Below, in pieces: positions 11,535-23,851 of a stretch of 64,000 bases of DNA. Made by a program: the position numbers and the translations under genes. Numbering within the stretch: position 1 is the first letter of the stretch; each line of letters starts with the position of its first letter. The notes below the pieces were generated by a model that saw nothing but the letters and a program-made list of their open reading frames with translations, was not told the DNA's origin and ran no database searches. Where the stretch lies: contig CAUYLG010065585.1 of assembly GCA_963573385.1 (NCBI GenBank), forward strand, positions 79,558 to 143,557, written 5' to 3'. This stretch comes from Cacajao melanocephalus (Eukaryota > Chordata > Mammalia > Primates > Pitheciidae).

Positions 11535-12885
11535 GCCTCAGTGGACTCTTCCTTTCGCTAAAGATTTCTCTGTGGCATGCCATCCTGTTTGATAGCATTT
11601 TCCTACAGTAGAACTTCTTTCAAAATTGGAGTCGGTCCTCTCAAACCCTGCCACTGCTTTATCAACTAAGTTTATGTCATATTCTAAATCATTTGTTGTC
11701 ATTTTAACATCGTTCACAGCCTCTTCACCAGGAGTAGATTCCATCTGAGAAACGACTTTCTTTGCGCATCTGTAAGAAGCGTCTCCTCATCTGTTCAAGT
11801 TTGGTCGTGAGATTGCAGCAGTTCAGTCACATCTCGAGACTCTACTTCTAATTCTAGTTTTCCTGTTATCTCCGCCACACCAAAGTCTTGAGCCCCTCAA
11901 AGTCATCCATGAGGATTGGAGTTAACTTCTTCCACACTCCTATTCATGCTGCTATTTTGACCTCTCAGGAATCATGAATGTTCTTAGTGGCATCTAGCAT
12001 GGTGAATCTTTTATAGGAGTTTTTCGGTTTTCTTTGCCCAGATCCATCAGCGGAATCACTATCTGTGGCAGCTATAGCCTTATGGAGTGCGTTTTTTAAA
12101 GGATAACATGTACATATAAAGATACATTGGCCAATGTTTGCAAAATCCGGAGGACTCTTTGATCCATGGGCTGCAGAATGGATGCTGTGTGAACAGGCTT
12201 GAAAACAACATTCACCTTCTTGGACATCTCCATCAGCTGTCTTACATGACATGGTGCATTGTCAATAACCAATAATATTTGAAAGGAATCCTTTTTTTTT
12301 TTTCCTGAGCAGTAGGTTTCAACAGATGGCCTAAAATATTCAGGAAACCATGCTATAGACAGATGTGCTGTCATCCAGGCTTTGTTATTCCACATAAAAG
12401 CACAGGCTGAGTAGATGTAGCATCATTCATAGGGGTCCTAGAATTTTCAGAATGGGAAATGAGTGTTGGCTTTAACTTAAAGTCACCAGCCGCCTTAGCC
12501 CCTAACATGACAGTCAGACTGTTCTCTCAAGCTTTGAAGCCAGGCATTGACTTCTGCCCTTCAGCAATGAAGGTTCCAGATGGCATCTTCTTCTAGTAGA
12601 AGGCTATTTCATCTGCACTGAAAATCTGCTGTGTGGTGTTGCTGCCTTTGTCGGTGAGCTTAGTGAGGCCTTCTGGGTGTCTTCCTGCAGCCTCTTCAGC
12701 ACTTGCTGCTCCACCTTGCACTGTTTTTTGCTCTGGAGATGGCTTCTTTACTTGAGCCTCGTGAACCAACCTCTGCTGGCTTCAGACTTTTCTTTTGCAG
12801 CTTCTTCGTCTCTGTCATGTTTCATAGAATTAAGGAGAGTTAGGGCCTTGCTCTGGATTAGATTTTGCCATAAAGGAATGTTGTG
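11535..12885 (-). pseudogene. Dead Tigger1 transposase remnant
   Basis: Read on the minus strand, this is the DDE catalytic and C-terminal part of a pogo-family (Tigger1) transposase, an enzyme that cut and pasted the element in early primates. Three catalytic aspartate contexts can be seen: an SADE motif near 12,615, an IDNAPCH motif near 12,260, and a QPMDQ motif near 12,170. A TAG stop follows the first motif (in 'AFY stop KK'), and the frame changes several times, so nothing can be made. The longest surviving pieces are 99 codons (12,096-12,395), 95 codons (11,965-12,252) and 68 codons (11,538-11,744). The N-terminal DNA-binding domain is absent. Confidence 0.9.
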
Positions 12886-12893
12886 GAAAGGTA

Positions 12894-14869
12894 AGTAACA
12901 ATGGGAAGGAATATCAGTACAAGCTGTGTTAAGCATATAGATGTAAAGTCTGCCTTGGTATATAGGGGATGATATTTACTGCCAAGATCACCGGCCTTTT
13001 CCTTGGGGCAAAGTCTGTGCTCATTCGGAAGGAGAGATGACAGCTGTGTGAATATAATGAGATCATTTCCTCTCGCTGTAGAGAAGATGTACTACACTTG
13101 CAGTTCCCGTGGACAAACATTCTTCCGGGAGGCTTGGATGGGTAGAAGCCTTCTTTACAGTCCTGCAGTGAACGGGGGAAGCCTTGAAGCCTTTTGTGTA
13201 CTAGCGGCACATCCAGGCTGTCATACTGTACCCTTTTTCTTTAATCTGGTGTCCAAACCAGTCACAGAGAAATACCTCCTAGAGATCCTATTGCCAGGAA
13301 TGAATGATGTTGCTGAGATAACGTTGCCTAATGTTTGTAGGGTTCCCAGGACAAGAATCTAAAGTTTTCTTTTCTTCAGGCAGCTTCCTGCCCTGCACTT
13401 AGCCCTCCAGCATTTAAGCCTCCAGAAGATGCATGCCAGTTTCGCTTTGCTTTGTTACCTCTCTAACTCTGTGAAGACCCTATGCTCCCTACAGGGGAAA
13501 TTCACAGGTAAAACATCCTTCTTGCCTTCCAGGAGCTCCTGATCTACATGCAAATACCTATGCTATCAGGTAGAGGTAAAGACTATCATCTCAGCGTTTG
13601 GTTTCCTAAGAGCCTTTCTATTTCATCAGTTTTAAAATGCCTTCTTGTGGCTCCTGCACTTTTCTTTTTCTGCTTCCTTTTAACCCTTAGAATGGCAATC
13701 TCCAACTCATGTTACACAGAACTCCAGGTATAGATCAATGAATGTCATTTTGTAAAACCAGAAAAGGTAAAAGAAAGCTGACCATTTTGCATAACCCATT
13801 ATTGTATGAACACAATGCTATTCTTCGTATTTTTTAGGAAAGGGTCGTGTGGCTTAGTGTATAATTGGCATAGAAATTTGTTATTCCTGCCAAATGTAAC
13901 AGTCGAGTTGGGAAAATTAATTATGTGACTATGTCATTGTAGACAGGTATGGTGTTTTGATGCACTGAGTCACAAAAACCATACGAGATAAATGGCTTGA
14001 AATATAATGGCTATACAGAAAAAAAGGAATTTGTCTTTCTTAGGAAGGACTTCATGAAAGAACTGCCATTTCAGCAGGGCTTGCCACAGAGTCAAATTTT
14101 GGCTGGCGGGAAAGAGGAGACACAGTATCCGTGGAGAGGCAGAGCAGGGGCCGGTATGTTTTGGGAGGCAGGGCCACCCGTGTGCCTGGAGTTGAGCAGG
14201 GTGTGCTAGGGAGTGGGCAAATAGTGAACCTGAAAGGGTGGCAGAGAGCAGGCAACATGGGCTGCTTAGGAGACACTAGGAGAAATTGGATGCATACCCC
14301 TCCTGCAAATCCCGCTCTTTAAGAAACACACAGAAATTCCTCAAAAGCAGAACTATTGCTAGTTATTATTAATTCAGCATCCTGCTGAAATAAATCTTTT
14401 ATGGAAAAAAGTATGCATTAAATAGTGTGACTAGTACTTAGGCATCGTTTTTACTGAGTATCAGAATCTAAATTTTCCTTATTGCCGTTCACCGTTCTGT
14501 TCACCCATCCATTCCTCAGACATTTTTCCTGGGCCTCTGTGGTGTAGACTCGGGTAAGGCCCAGTGTGATGTGTTTAGAGCTCTGCTTGGAATGCCACAT
14601 GCTAACAGGGAAGTACACTAAGTCAACTAGGAGCTCTTGGAATGAAATGGCTGTAGGATTATTTCTCAAAGTGGGTACCATGTTACCTGGCTCATGAAAG
14701 GTCCGTGGGAATTGACTGCTGGTGACGTGAGGTGAGAGCACAGGAAGCGGGAGGCCCCGTGCACCGCAGAGGAGTGACTGGAAACCACAACGTGTTTCCA
14801 GCGTTGGTGACATGCTTAGGTTCTGTACCCGCACCCAAAGCTCATTGTAGATTATCATCTCCGTAAGTC
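12894..14869. other. Unique sequence, no gene seen
   Basis: About 2 kb with no family I can name. Open frames of up to 135 codons occur on both strands without domains. A patch at about 13,740-13,990 is AT-rich and repeat-free. Nothing looks like a spliced exon. Confidence 0.4.
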
Positions 14870-15191
14870 TCAGGTGTCAAGGGAGATACCAGGTAGAGGT
14901 CATTGAATGACAGTGGCTGTTTCCCCCACGCCTTTCACGTGATAGTGGGTGAGTTCTCATGGGAGCTGATGGTTTTCTAAGTGTTCAGTAGTTCCTCCTG
15001 CATTCATTCACTTCTCCTTCCTGCCGCCTTCTGGAGAAGGTCCCTGGCTTCCCCTTTACCTTCAGCCATGAATGTAAGTTTCCTGAGGCTTCCCCAGTTG
15101 TGTAGAACCGTGAGTCAATTAAACTTCTTTCCTTTATACATTACCCAGCCTCAGACAGTTCTTGATAGCAGTGTGACAACAGACTAATACA
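14870..15191 (+). mobile_element. MaLR LTR (MST/MLT1-like), 5' truncated
   Basis: The match starts inside the LTR ('aggtcattgaatgacagtgg') and goes through 'gtgatagtgggtgagttctc' to a terminal 'tgtgacaacagactaatac'. That is the typical 3' end of the mammalian apparent LTR retrotransposons. The first roughly 60 bp of the LTR are missing and no internal region adjoins. Confidence 0.85.
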
Positions 15192-16399
15192 GTTGGCTCT
15201 GAGAAGTAGTATGTGACAGCTGGGGTGCCGGGTAGGTGTAGGGCTGAATTAGGGGATGGAATGAAGAACCCCCTCTCCTTCCTCAAAAGCTTTCTGAGCT
15301 CTAGTGTGTGCCATTGTGCGTGTTGGGAATGATGCAGTGAATAAAGTCAGATTTGTGACCCCCAAGGAGCTCATCTTCCAGTGGGAGAGCAGACAAGCAA
15401 GCGGATGGGAAAGCAGGAGCGTGGCTGCTGGCACGTGCTGCGAACGCTAGAAACAGGGGAACATAGTGCTGAGCAGGGCTTTCGGGAAGTAAGGAGGGTC
15501 TCTCGCAGGGTGCTGTCAAAGGCAAACCTTGAAGAGTAAGAGAGACCCAGAGGCCAGTGAAAGAAGCAGGGAGAAGCAGAAGCTGGAGCTGGTGAGGACA
15601 CAGCCAGGATGCAAGGAATGGGTGAGAGAAATAGGAAGTGAAGTTGGAAAAGCAGGCAGGATCCAGGTTATACACGTCCTGCCAAAATGTCATGCTCAGC
15701 AGTGGGGGTTTATTCCATGTCTGAGATTATGCTGAAGTCTGATCATGCCCAGTGGGATGGAATACCGAGCATCAGAGATCTTGGAGGAGGGGAATGACAG
15801 GACCAGCCCCCTGCAGAGAGGCTGCTGTGTACAGGGAAGGTGGAGGCCCACCCTCGTTTTAGGCAGGTCCATCCCAGGCCCCATCGTGTCCTACCCTGGA
15901 GATCTGTGCTCTCCTCTGGCTCCCAGGTGGCCAGGCTGGTCCTGGAAGATGTTGCCTTTACCCTCAGGTCGGAAGGGTGAGGTACAGGGAGGCCCCTTGC
16001 TGTGCATGTTTGTGTTCATGTGTGCGCACACCTGAGAGGGAAGGGGGACCCACCGGGCCGTGATTCGTTTGATTTGCAGTTGTAAATGTGGAGATGCATG
16101 GCACGTGCGCCCCGTGTGTATTCTCATCCTGCTCCCTGTAATGTTGGAGTGGGCCTGGTATCTAAGCCTGTGGTGAGAGAACTAGCCTCGAGAAGGTGTT
16201 CCGCCAGGGCATATCTATTTCAATGCTCTGTCAGTGACAGGATTAGAAGTCTCCAAAGCCCTCCCCAGCATGGGCCCTGGCTGCTGTTCCGTTCTCACCC
16301 TCTCTACCCGCTCCATCTTCCATCTAGGCTTCTGGCCTGTTAACGTTTTGGACTTTTGTAGCTTTGTGGTTAGACCAAGGGCCCAGTGCTTCCACTTCG
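15192..16399. other. Mostly unique, with possible L2 debris
   Basis: About 15,300-15,700 has the look of a diverged L2 ('cccaaggagctcatcttcca' and 'agaccttgaagagtaag' type motifs). The rest is unrecognised and no exon is evident. Confidence 0.4.
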
Positions 16400-16725
16400 T
16401 TCCCCTATCTACACCTCCTTTTCCTTCAGAGCCCAGCTCAGACAGCCTGTCTTTTAGCCTCCCAGACTGCTGAGGCTGGATGGGGTGTGCCTCGTTTGTC
16501 CAAGGCTCCGTGGCGTGCTGCCGAGCCTGTCAGGGCAGCCGTGGCACTGTGCTCACTCTGCCACGATCCTCTGCTTGCTCCCCTGCTTCCTGCTTGACTG
16601 TGGGCTCCTTGAGGGCAGAGAACCAGCCTTGTGTATCCATCCCCAGCTACGAGACAGTGTCTGGCGCATATTAGGTATTCACTAAAATGCTTCTTGATTA
16701 GAAGAATCATAATTAAAATTGTGGC
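16400..16725 (+). repeat. L2 LINE 3' end
   Basis: The order of motifs follows the L2 3' region: 'ccttcagagcccagctcaga', then 'gactgtgggctccttgaggg', then 'ggcgcatattaggtattcac'. Sense orientation. Confidence 0.7.
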
Positions 16726-16899
16726 CTCAAGAGCTGCAGGACAGGATGCCTTTGGAAGGGCAGTCTTCCCGGGAACATCTTGCCTCTCTCACTTCACTAA
16801 GAGAATATTTGTAAATTGAGGGCTTACACCAACTTCAGTATGAAACCAAATGTTGGCCTTAACTGTTTCTGAAATCTTCCAGTGGCTCCCCAGTGCCTA

Positions 16900-17065
16900 C
16901 AGATCTGTTTCTCAATTCTGCTTCTCATTAGATTTGAATGATCTGAAGATATTTAAAAAAAATGCCCAGGCCTCATGCCAGGCTGCCTGAATCATCATCG
17001 GAGGTGGGGATGGTTTACAGTCTCCCCGGACTGTGACAGTGTGACTGGGAAATGCTGGCCTGTAA
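16900..17065 (+). repeat. MER5/MER20-like DNA transposon fragment
   Basis: Segments such as 'gattgaatgatctgaa' type DNA followed by 'aaatgcccaggcctcatgcc' recall short non-autonomous hAT elements of the MER5/MER20 type. The copy is too diverged to name the family. Confidence 0.4.
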
Positions 17066-18190
17066 CATTAGATCCTTACCTCCTAAAGCCTTGTTTTCAC
17101 AAATTGGCTGAATATTGGAATCATTTGGAGAGCTTAAGGATTCAGCCCATCTGGACATGGCCTTTGCCCTAAGATCTCTAAGAGTGCACCGGGTCCGCCA
17201 CGTTGGGGCAGCTGGTGCTAGGCCCACCCTCCTGCTGCTAACCACTAAAAATTATGGGGCGGTGGTGAATTAAATAAGAGTTATCAGATAATAGACAAAA
17301 CCCCTTCTCCCTAATTCTCCCTCCCCTCAAAAATAAAACCTACCCAGCACAGCACTGTGGTCTCTGAGGGCAGAGAAGCCAGTGTGGTGGTGCCCATGGA
17401 TAGGGATGGGTAGGGATGGGTAGGGGTGGGTAGGGATGAGGAATGGCTAAGAATGGCAGCTTTGCTCAGTGGCAGGGGTAGAGGCCGGAATGCAGGAGGC
17501 TGAGGGTCTGAAATCTGGGGCAGAACACTAGAGAAAAAGGAACTCAGCAAAGAGAGAGCTCCAGAGTCCACATGGGGATCATCTTGGGGCCATTGCTGAA
17601 TCCTAAGCTGAACACAGGGAGAGTGGTACCCCTGCAGGCAGGCAGAGAACTCTAGGCAGATGTGCATGGAAGAATCCCAGAGCTTTGCAGCCAGGGGAGC
17701 CTCCTCGAAGGACACCTGAGGCCTTCTGGATGCGAGACCACAGAAAAGCCCCCTACTTAGCAGCAGGGCCCGCCTGGCCCCAGTGTGAAGGCCACTTTAG
17801 ATGTGCCTTAAAAGGACTGGAAAACTCATCAGAAAGAACAAGCTGGTTCACAGATAACTGCCAATCAAAAGGAGACCCGGCACTCTAAAGGAAGACAGTG
17901 ACACTCAGACATTCAACAACTAAAAACTTACAGTGCCCTACAAAAGTAGCAGGAAGATAGGAACCAGAACTGGGAGGGGGGAAGCCCGTCAGTTGAAGCA
18001 GACTCAGAAATGGTAAGGATGATAGTGTGCGCATACACGGACTTTGAGATGATGGTTAGAGTTATGCTTAAGGATTTAAAGGAAATCATAATGAGGAAAG
18101 GACTAGAAGGAAAAGGTCAAAATCAAACATTTAGAGCTGAAAATGTAGCTGTTGTATCAAGAATACGTGCAGAAATTTTGTTACGCAGTA
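17066..18190. other. Unique sequence with a G-rich patch
   Basis: No gene seen. The 134-codon minus-strand frame (17,311-17,715) runs through the G-rich repeat at 17,395-17,440. The part from about 17,980 may be very old LINE-derived DNA leading into the L1M that follows, but I cannot be sure. Confidence 0.4.
17395..17440 (+). repeat. GGGATGGGTA short tandem repeat
   Basis: About four copies of a 10-bp unit 'gggatgggta' with one variant. Runs of three or four G recur every 4-6 bases, which fits a G-quadruplex-forming motif on the plus strand. Confidence 0.85.
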
Positions 18191-18194
18191 ACAA

Positions 18195-19010
18195 GAAAAC
18201 AACACAATTAGAAGTGTGCAAAAATGTGAACAAACATTTCACAAAGGAAAGTTAATCGTTGGCCAATGAGCATGGGAAAAAATACTCAATATCACAGATT
18301 TTCAGGGAAATTCAAGTCAAAACCACTCCTGCACGCACATTGCACCCAGAAGAACAGGGGCATGGGATAGCTGGAATGCACCTGTAGTGCTGGTGACAAT
18401 GTGCAATGGTGTGGCTACTTTGTAGAACTGTTCATCAGTTTCTTTGAAAGTTAAACATACAGCTCCTGTACAATGAAGCAAACCCACTTCTAGGCACTTA
18501 CCCAGGAGAAATGAAAATGCATGCCTGTATAAGACTTGTACTTTGATGTGCATTGCAACTTTATTCAGAATAGCTCCAAACTGGAAATAACCCCTGTAGC
18601 CAACTGTATATAAATCAATAGTTGTAGTATTATGGAATGCTGCTGGCATCAAGGAACAGGCTTCTGCTCCGCTTAAGAACGTGGATGAATTTCAACAAAG
18701 CATGCTGGGTGAAAGACGCCAGACACAAAACATACACACTGTTATGATTCCATTTATATGAATTCTAGAATAGGCAAGACTCGATCATGATAGAAAGCAG
18801 ATCCCTGCTGTCCTGAGGAGGTGAGGGGGCTTTGGATTGGTTGTAAAGGGGCAGGAGGAAGGTTTAGGGCTGGTGGAGTGGCTTTATCTTTTCTCTGTGT
18901 GGGTTATACTAGTATACATTTGTCAAATTACATTGAACTTGATAGTTAAATATGTACTTTGTATTATATGGAAATCATACTTCATTACCAAGGATTTAAA
19001 AATAACAACA
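18195..19010 (+). mobile_element. L1M LINE 3' end
   Basis: Sense 3' terminal part of an old L1M: 'ggaaattcaagtcaaaacca', 'caactttattcagaatagct', 'gaattctagaataggcaaga' and the final 'catttgtcaaattacattga', ending in an A-rich tail. No open ORF2 survives. Confidence 0.85.
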
Positions 19011-20104
19011 CAGAACCAGCCTCCCAGGAGTTTCCAGTGTGCAGCGGAGTCTAAGAACCACTGCTGCAAAGGCCCTCCCACTGCCTCTTTCTCCATCGTG
19101 GCTCTTTATGCTCTGGCCTGGGCCCACGTGGAATTGCATGAGGCTCCCTGCACAAGGCATCCTGTGTTTGTTTTCTTTCCCAGATCTGTCCCCTTTGCCT
19201 AAATGTCTGTCTTCCACGTTCTCTTTCCTCCCCACGGGCCTTCTTGACGACCTGGCTGTCCTGGCTTTTCTTAGTTCCCCCTCCCACTGCCTGTCACACA
19301 GGTTTCTGCCAGGACACTTCCTGCCCAGCTTGTCTTTGCCTATGAGGTTCCTTCTCCTCCTGTATTGCAAGAACCTTGCGGGCCCAGGCCCTGCATTTCC
19401 ATCTCTGTGTTCCCAGTGCACAGCGAGCCCAGGCCCAGAGGTCTCCAGTCAGCAAAAGAGGCTGAAGGAATGATAATGAATGAACAAATGAATCGTTGAG
19501 GACGGTTCGGAGAGCCATGGGGCTAGAAGAGGTGAGGGCTGCGTTCTCATGCAGAGAAAGACAGATCATTGGAGGGGATTTCAAGGAGATTTCATCAGTG
19601 GGTTTCAATTATCCCTGAACCCCATGGACATTTGCAGGGAGGGCATTTTGGAACTAGCTGTCAAAGTGACACCACAGTGTCTATGACCTCCTCACCCACC
19701 GACCCCCAAGCACATCATATATTAAAGAATCTGAGAAGTGACTGGAGAAGAGGAAATTAATGTTCCACTGTTGCCAACTGATTTCAATCTCAGCTCATTT
19801 TAAGGGCTGACCCAGGAATTTTCTAAAACCAAACAGGACAGTGTCCCAGAAGTGTGGAGTAGACGGGCCCTGGGAGCTGCCACATTCACATTCAGGAGCG
19901 CTTCTGTATGCGATGTGCTCATAAAAACAAAAGCTCATCTGGAGTGCCAGCCCTTGCCTGTGGACGCTCCCCAATCCCTGTGTGGTGTGTGGCTGGAGAC
20001 TCTGACAGCACCACCTCCACTAGAGCTCTGGTGCTGCGCTCATTCTGGATGCCAGGCACTGGTCCACCCACTGCATGTATGCATTTACTCTCATTGTTTT
20101 CCGT
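19011..20104. other. Unique sequence, no gene seen
   Basis: Open frames of up to 144 codons occur in matching positions on both strands (19,039-19,473 and 18,996-19,421) with low-complexity Ser/Leu or Arg/Gly content. They look like chance frames. No repeat family recognised. Confidence 0.4.
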
Positions 20105-21476
20105 TGTAGTAAGAACATTTACCTTGAGATCGCTTTTAACAAATGTTTTAAAGTGCAATACAATATTGCTAACCAAAGGCACAGTGTCGTATGGCAGATC
20201 TCTAAACTTACCTTGCATAACTGAAACTTTATACCTATTAAACACAGCCGTCCATGTCCCCTCCGCAGTTCCTGGAAACCACCATTTGACTTCTGCTTCT
20301 GTGAGTTTGACTACATCCCTTAACTAAGCGGAATTGCATGGTGTTTATCCTTCTGTGACTGCTCCATTTCCTTTAGCATAATGTCCTCAAGGCTCTTCCA
20401 TGTTGTAGCATATGGCAGGGCTTTCTTCTTTTTAAAGATTGAATAACATTTCATTGTATTTATAGACCACATTTTGCTTACCCATTCATCTGTCCATGGA
20501 CACTTAGGTTGTTTCTACCTCTTGGCTGTTGTGAATAATACTGCAGTGAACGTGGAAGTGTAGATATCTCTTTGAGATCCTGATTTCAATTTTTTTGGAT
20601 AAATACCCATAAACAGAATTGCTGGATCATTTAGTAGTTTTATTTCTGTTTTTTTTTGAGGCACCTTCATACTGTTTTCCATAGCAGCTGTACCTTTTTA
20701 CATTCCCACCAGCAGTGCCCAAGGGCTCCAGTTTCTCCACATCCTCACTAATACTTGTCACTTTGGTTTTGATAATCATCATACCAGCAGGTGCAAGGTA
20801 ATGTATCATTGTGTTTTATCTGCATTTCCCTAATTACTCGTGATGTTGAGCATCTTTTCATATATTTGTTGGCATTTGTATGTCTTCTTTGGAGAAATGT
20901 TTCTATTTAAATCTTTTACCCATTTTCAATTGGATTATTTATTAACCATTTATTATTTGTGTATTATTCAGTTAACTATAGTAGTTAGATGTAGTTCTTT
21001 ATACATTTTGAATATTACTCCCCTTATCAGATAAATGGTTTGCAAGTATTTTCCCCACTTTTGTAGGTTGCCCTTTCACTCCGCCGGTTGTTTCATTTCT
21101 GTGTGGAGGCGTTTCAGTTTGGTGTGGTTCGTTTTGTCTGGTTTTGCTTCTGTTGTCTAGAAATCATTGCAGAGACCAAGTCATGAAACATTTCCCTTAT
21201 GTTTTCTTCTCGGAGTTTTAACATTTTAGATATTAAATTTAAATCTTTAATTCATTTTGAGTTTCTTTTTGTGTATGGTATAAGATAAAGGTTCAATTTT
21301 ATTCTTTTGCTTGTGAGTGTTCAACTTTCCCTGCACCATTTGTTAAAGCGATTATCTGTCCTCCATTGTGTATTCTTGACACCTTTATTGAAGATCAGTT
21401 GACTTTATATCCATAAGTTTATTTCTGAGCCCTTTATTTTGTTCCGTTGATCTCGTATGTCTGTCAGTACCATGCT

Positions 21477-21799
21477 AGGTTTTTGTTGTTGTTGTTACTT
21501 GCTTTTTGATTTTTTAGAGACAGGATTTGGGCTTTTGCCCAGGCTAGGCTGCAGTGGTGGGATCATAGCTCACTGCAGCCTCAAACTCCTGGACTTAAGC
21601 CATCCTTCCTCTTCAGCCTCCCGAGTAGCTAGGACTACAGGTGCTCATGACTACATCTGGCGAATTTTTTTGCTTTCTTTCTGTAGAGAACGGGTCTCTC
21701 TGTCTTCCCCATGCTGGTCTCAAACTTTGGGCTCAAGTGATTCTTCTGCCTCAGCCTCCCAAAGTGCTGGGATTCCAGGCATGAGCCACTGTGGCTGGC
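21477..21799 (-). mobile_element. Old Alu (AluJ-like) inserted in L1
   Basis: A diverged antisense Alu with Alu-J style left-arm sequence ('cactgcagcctcaaactcct'). A target duplication 'taccatgct' lies at 21,468-21,476 and 21,800-21,808, within L1 sequence. Confidence 0.93.
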
Positions 21800-21945
21800 T
21801 ACCATGCTGTTTTAATTACTATAGCTTTGCAATACATTTTGTAATCAAGAAGTGGATGTCTCTAGGTTTATTTTTGTTTTTCAAGATTGTTTTGGCTATT
21901 CTGGGTTCATAATGGTTCCATATTAATTTTAAGGTTTTTATTTAA

Positions 21946-21951
<6 letters not shown>

Positions 21952-21976
<25 letters not shown>
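21952..21976 (+). repeat. (A)25 tract
   Basis: A pure run of 25 A inside antisense L1 ORF2, at the place where the consensus has only about six. It looks like local slippage expansion rather than a retrotransposon tail. Confidence 0.9.
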
Positions 21977-22203
21977 GCTGCTGTTTAGATGGAGATTACA
22001 TCCATGGATTGCTTTGGGTAGTATAGCTATTTTAACTACTAATTTTTTCAATCCATGAATATGAGATGTCCTTGTATTCATTTGTATCTTTAATTTTGTT
22101 CATCAATATTTTGTGGTTTTCAATGTGCAAGTCTTTCACTTCCTTGGTTAAGTTTGTTCCTTAGTATTTTTGATGCTATTATAAGTGAAATTGTTGGTTT
22201 TTT

Positions 22204-22436
22204 AAAATATATATATTTCTTATTGTACTTTAGGTTCTTGGATACATGTGCAGATCATGCAGGATTGTTGCATAGGTACATGCATGGCAATGTGGTTTGC
22301 TGCCTCCATCCCCCCGTCACCTGTATCTGGCATTTCTCCCCATGTTATCCCTCCCCAACCTCCCTACCCCCTGCTGTCCATCCCCTAGTGCCTCCCAACA
22401 GACCTCAGTGTGTGATGCTCCCCTTCCTGTGTTCTT
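22204..22436 (-). mobile_element. L1P 3' end fragment nested in older L1
   Basis: Antisense L1 3' untranslated region: 'cttattgtactttaggttct', 'catgtgcagatcatgcagga', then the C-rich 'gttatccctccccaacctcc' and 'gatgctccccttcctgtg'. It interrupts the older L1, which resumes right after it. Confidence 0.88.
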
Positions 22437-23851
22437 AATTTATTTTTCTGATACTTCATTGTTAGTGTTTAGAAGTGTAACTAATTTTTGTATGTTGTAT
22501 CCTGTAACTTTGCTGATATTTGTTTAGCAGTTCTAAAAGCTTGTGGAGTCTTTAATGTTTTCTGGATATAAGATCATGACATCTGCAGAAATAATTTTAC
22601 TTCTTTTCTGATTTGGGTGCCTTTTATTTGTTCGCTTTTCCCCCTAATTGCTCTGGTTGGGACTTACACTACTGTGTTGAATAGAAGTGGCAAGAGTAGT
22701 CACCCTTGCTTCATTCCTGATATTAGAGGAAAAGCCTTCAGTTTTTTACCATGGAGTGTGATATTAGCGGTGGGCTTTTCAGATATGGCTTTTATTATAT
22801 CAAGGCAATTTCTTCCCATTCCTGGCTTGTTGAGAGTTTTTATTATGAAAAGGTGTTGAATTTTGTCATAGACTTTTGCTGCATCAGTGTAGGTGATCCT
22901 GTGATTTTGCCTTTTATTTTGTTGATGTGGTATAGCCATATTGATTGGTTGGAATGCAAGGAAGAGATAAATCTCACTTGGTTATGGTGTATACTCATTT
23001 TAATGTGTTGTGGAATTTGATTTTCTATATTTTGTTGGCGATTTTTGCATCTATATTCATCAGGGTTATTAGCCTGGAGTTTTATTTATTTATTTTTTAA
23101 TAAGATCCTTGTCTAGCTTTGGTATTAGGGTAATGCAGGCCTCCTAAAATTTATTTAGAAGTGTTCCCTCCTCTTCGGTTTTTTGGAAGAGCTGAGAAGG
23201 ATTGAAATTAATTCTTTAAATGTTTGATAGAATTCACCAGTGAAGCCATCTGGTCCTGGAATTTCCTTTGCTGGGAAATTTTTCATTACTAATTCAATCA
23301 TCTTACCAGTTGTGATTCTGTTCAGGTTTTCTCTTTCTTCATGATTCAGTCTTGGTAGATTCTATGTTCTTTTAGGATTTATCTATTTCTTCTAGGTTAT
23401 TCAATTTGTTGGTGTATAATGGTCATAGTCATCTCCTAATGATTTTTAAAATTTCTGTACCATTGATTGTAATGTCTACTTTTTCATTTCTGAGTTTATT
23501 TATTTGAGTCGTCTTTCCTTCTTCCTTTTTAGTCCCAGTAAAGGCTTGTCAATTTTATCTTTTCCAAAATTTTAGCTGTTTTTTAAATTGTTTTTCTCTT
23601 CTCTATTTCATTTGTTTTTGCTCTAATCTATTATTTTCTTCCTTCTGCTAACATTGAGCATACTTTTATTTTTATTTTTTCTCATTCCTCAAGGTGTAGA
23701 GATAGGTTGTTTATTGGAGGTTTTCTTTTCTATTACAGGTGTTTAGTGCCACAAACTTCTCTCAGTACTGCTTTCCTACATCCACAGGTTTTGGTATGTT
23801 GTTTTTTTGCTTGTCTGAAGATATTTTTCAAATTTCCTTTTGATTTCTTTT

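Larger units (their letters stand above)
10858..12893 (-). mobile_element. Tigger1 DNA transposon, interrupted by an Alu
   Basis: The terminal inverted repeat begins at the left edge ('caggtttgcctcag') next to a TA dinucleotide. From there the element runs on the minus strand through its 3' untranslated region and transposase remnant to about 12,893, where the match stops. The far inverted repeat and the N-terminal DNA-binding part are missing. Tigger elements are pogo/Tc1-mariner relatives that duplicate TA on insertion. The Alu at 10,922-11,224 split the element near its end. Confidence 0.9.
20105..23851 (-). mobile_element. L1MA/MB-type LINE, antisense, interrupted
   Basis: A long antisense L1 running from its 3' end on the left ('cacattttgcttacccattc', 'cttggctgttgtgaataata') into ORF2 on the right ('gaaaagccttcagttttt', 'tgacaaaattcaacacctt' in sense, 'catctatattcatcagggtt'). 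It was later split by an Alu at 21,477-21,799 and by a younger L1 3' end at 22,204-22,436, and it ends where another L1 was inserted near 23,852. ORF2 is full of stops. Confidence 0.9.
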
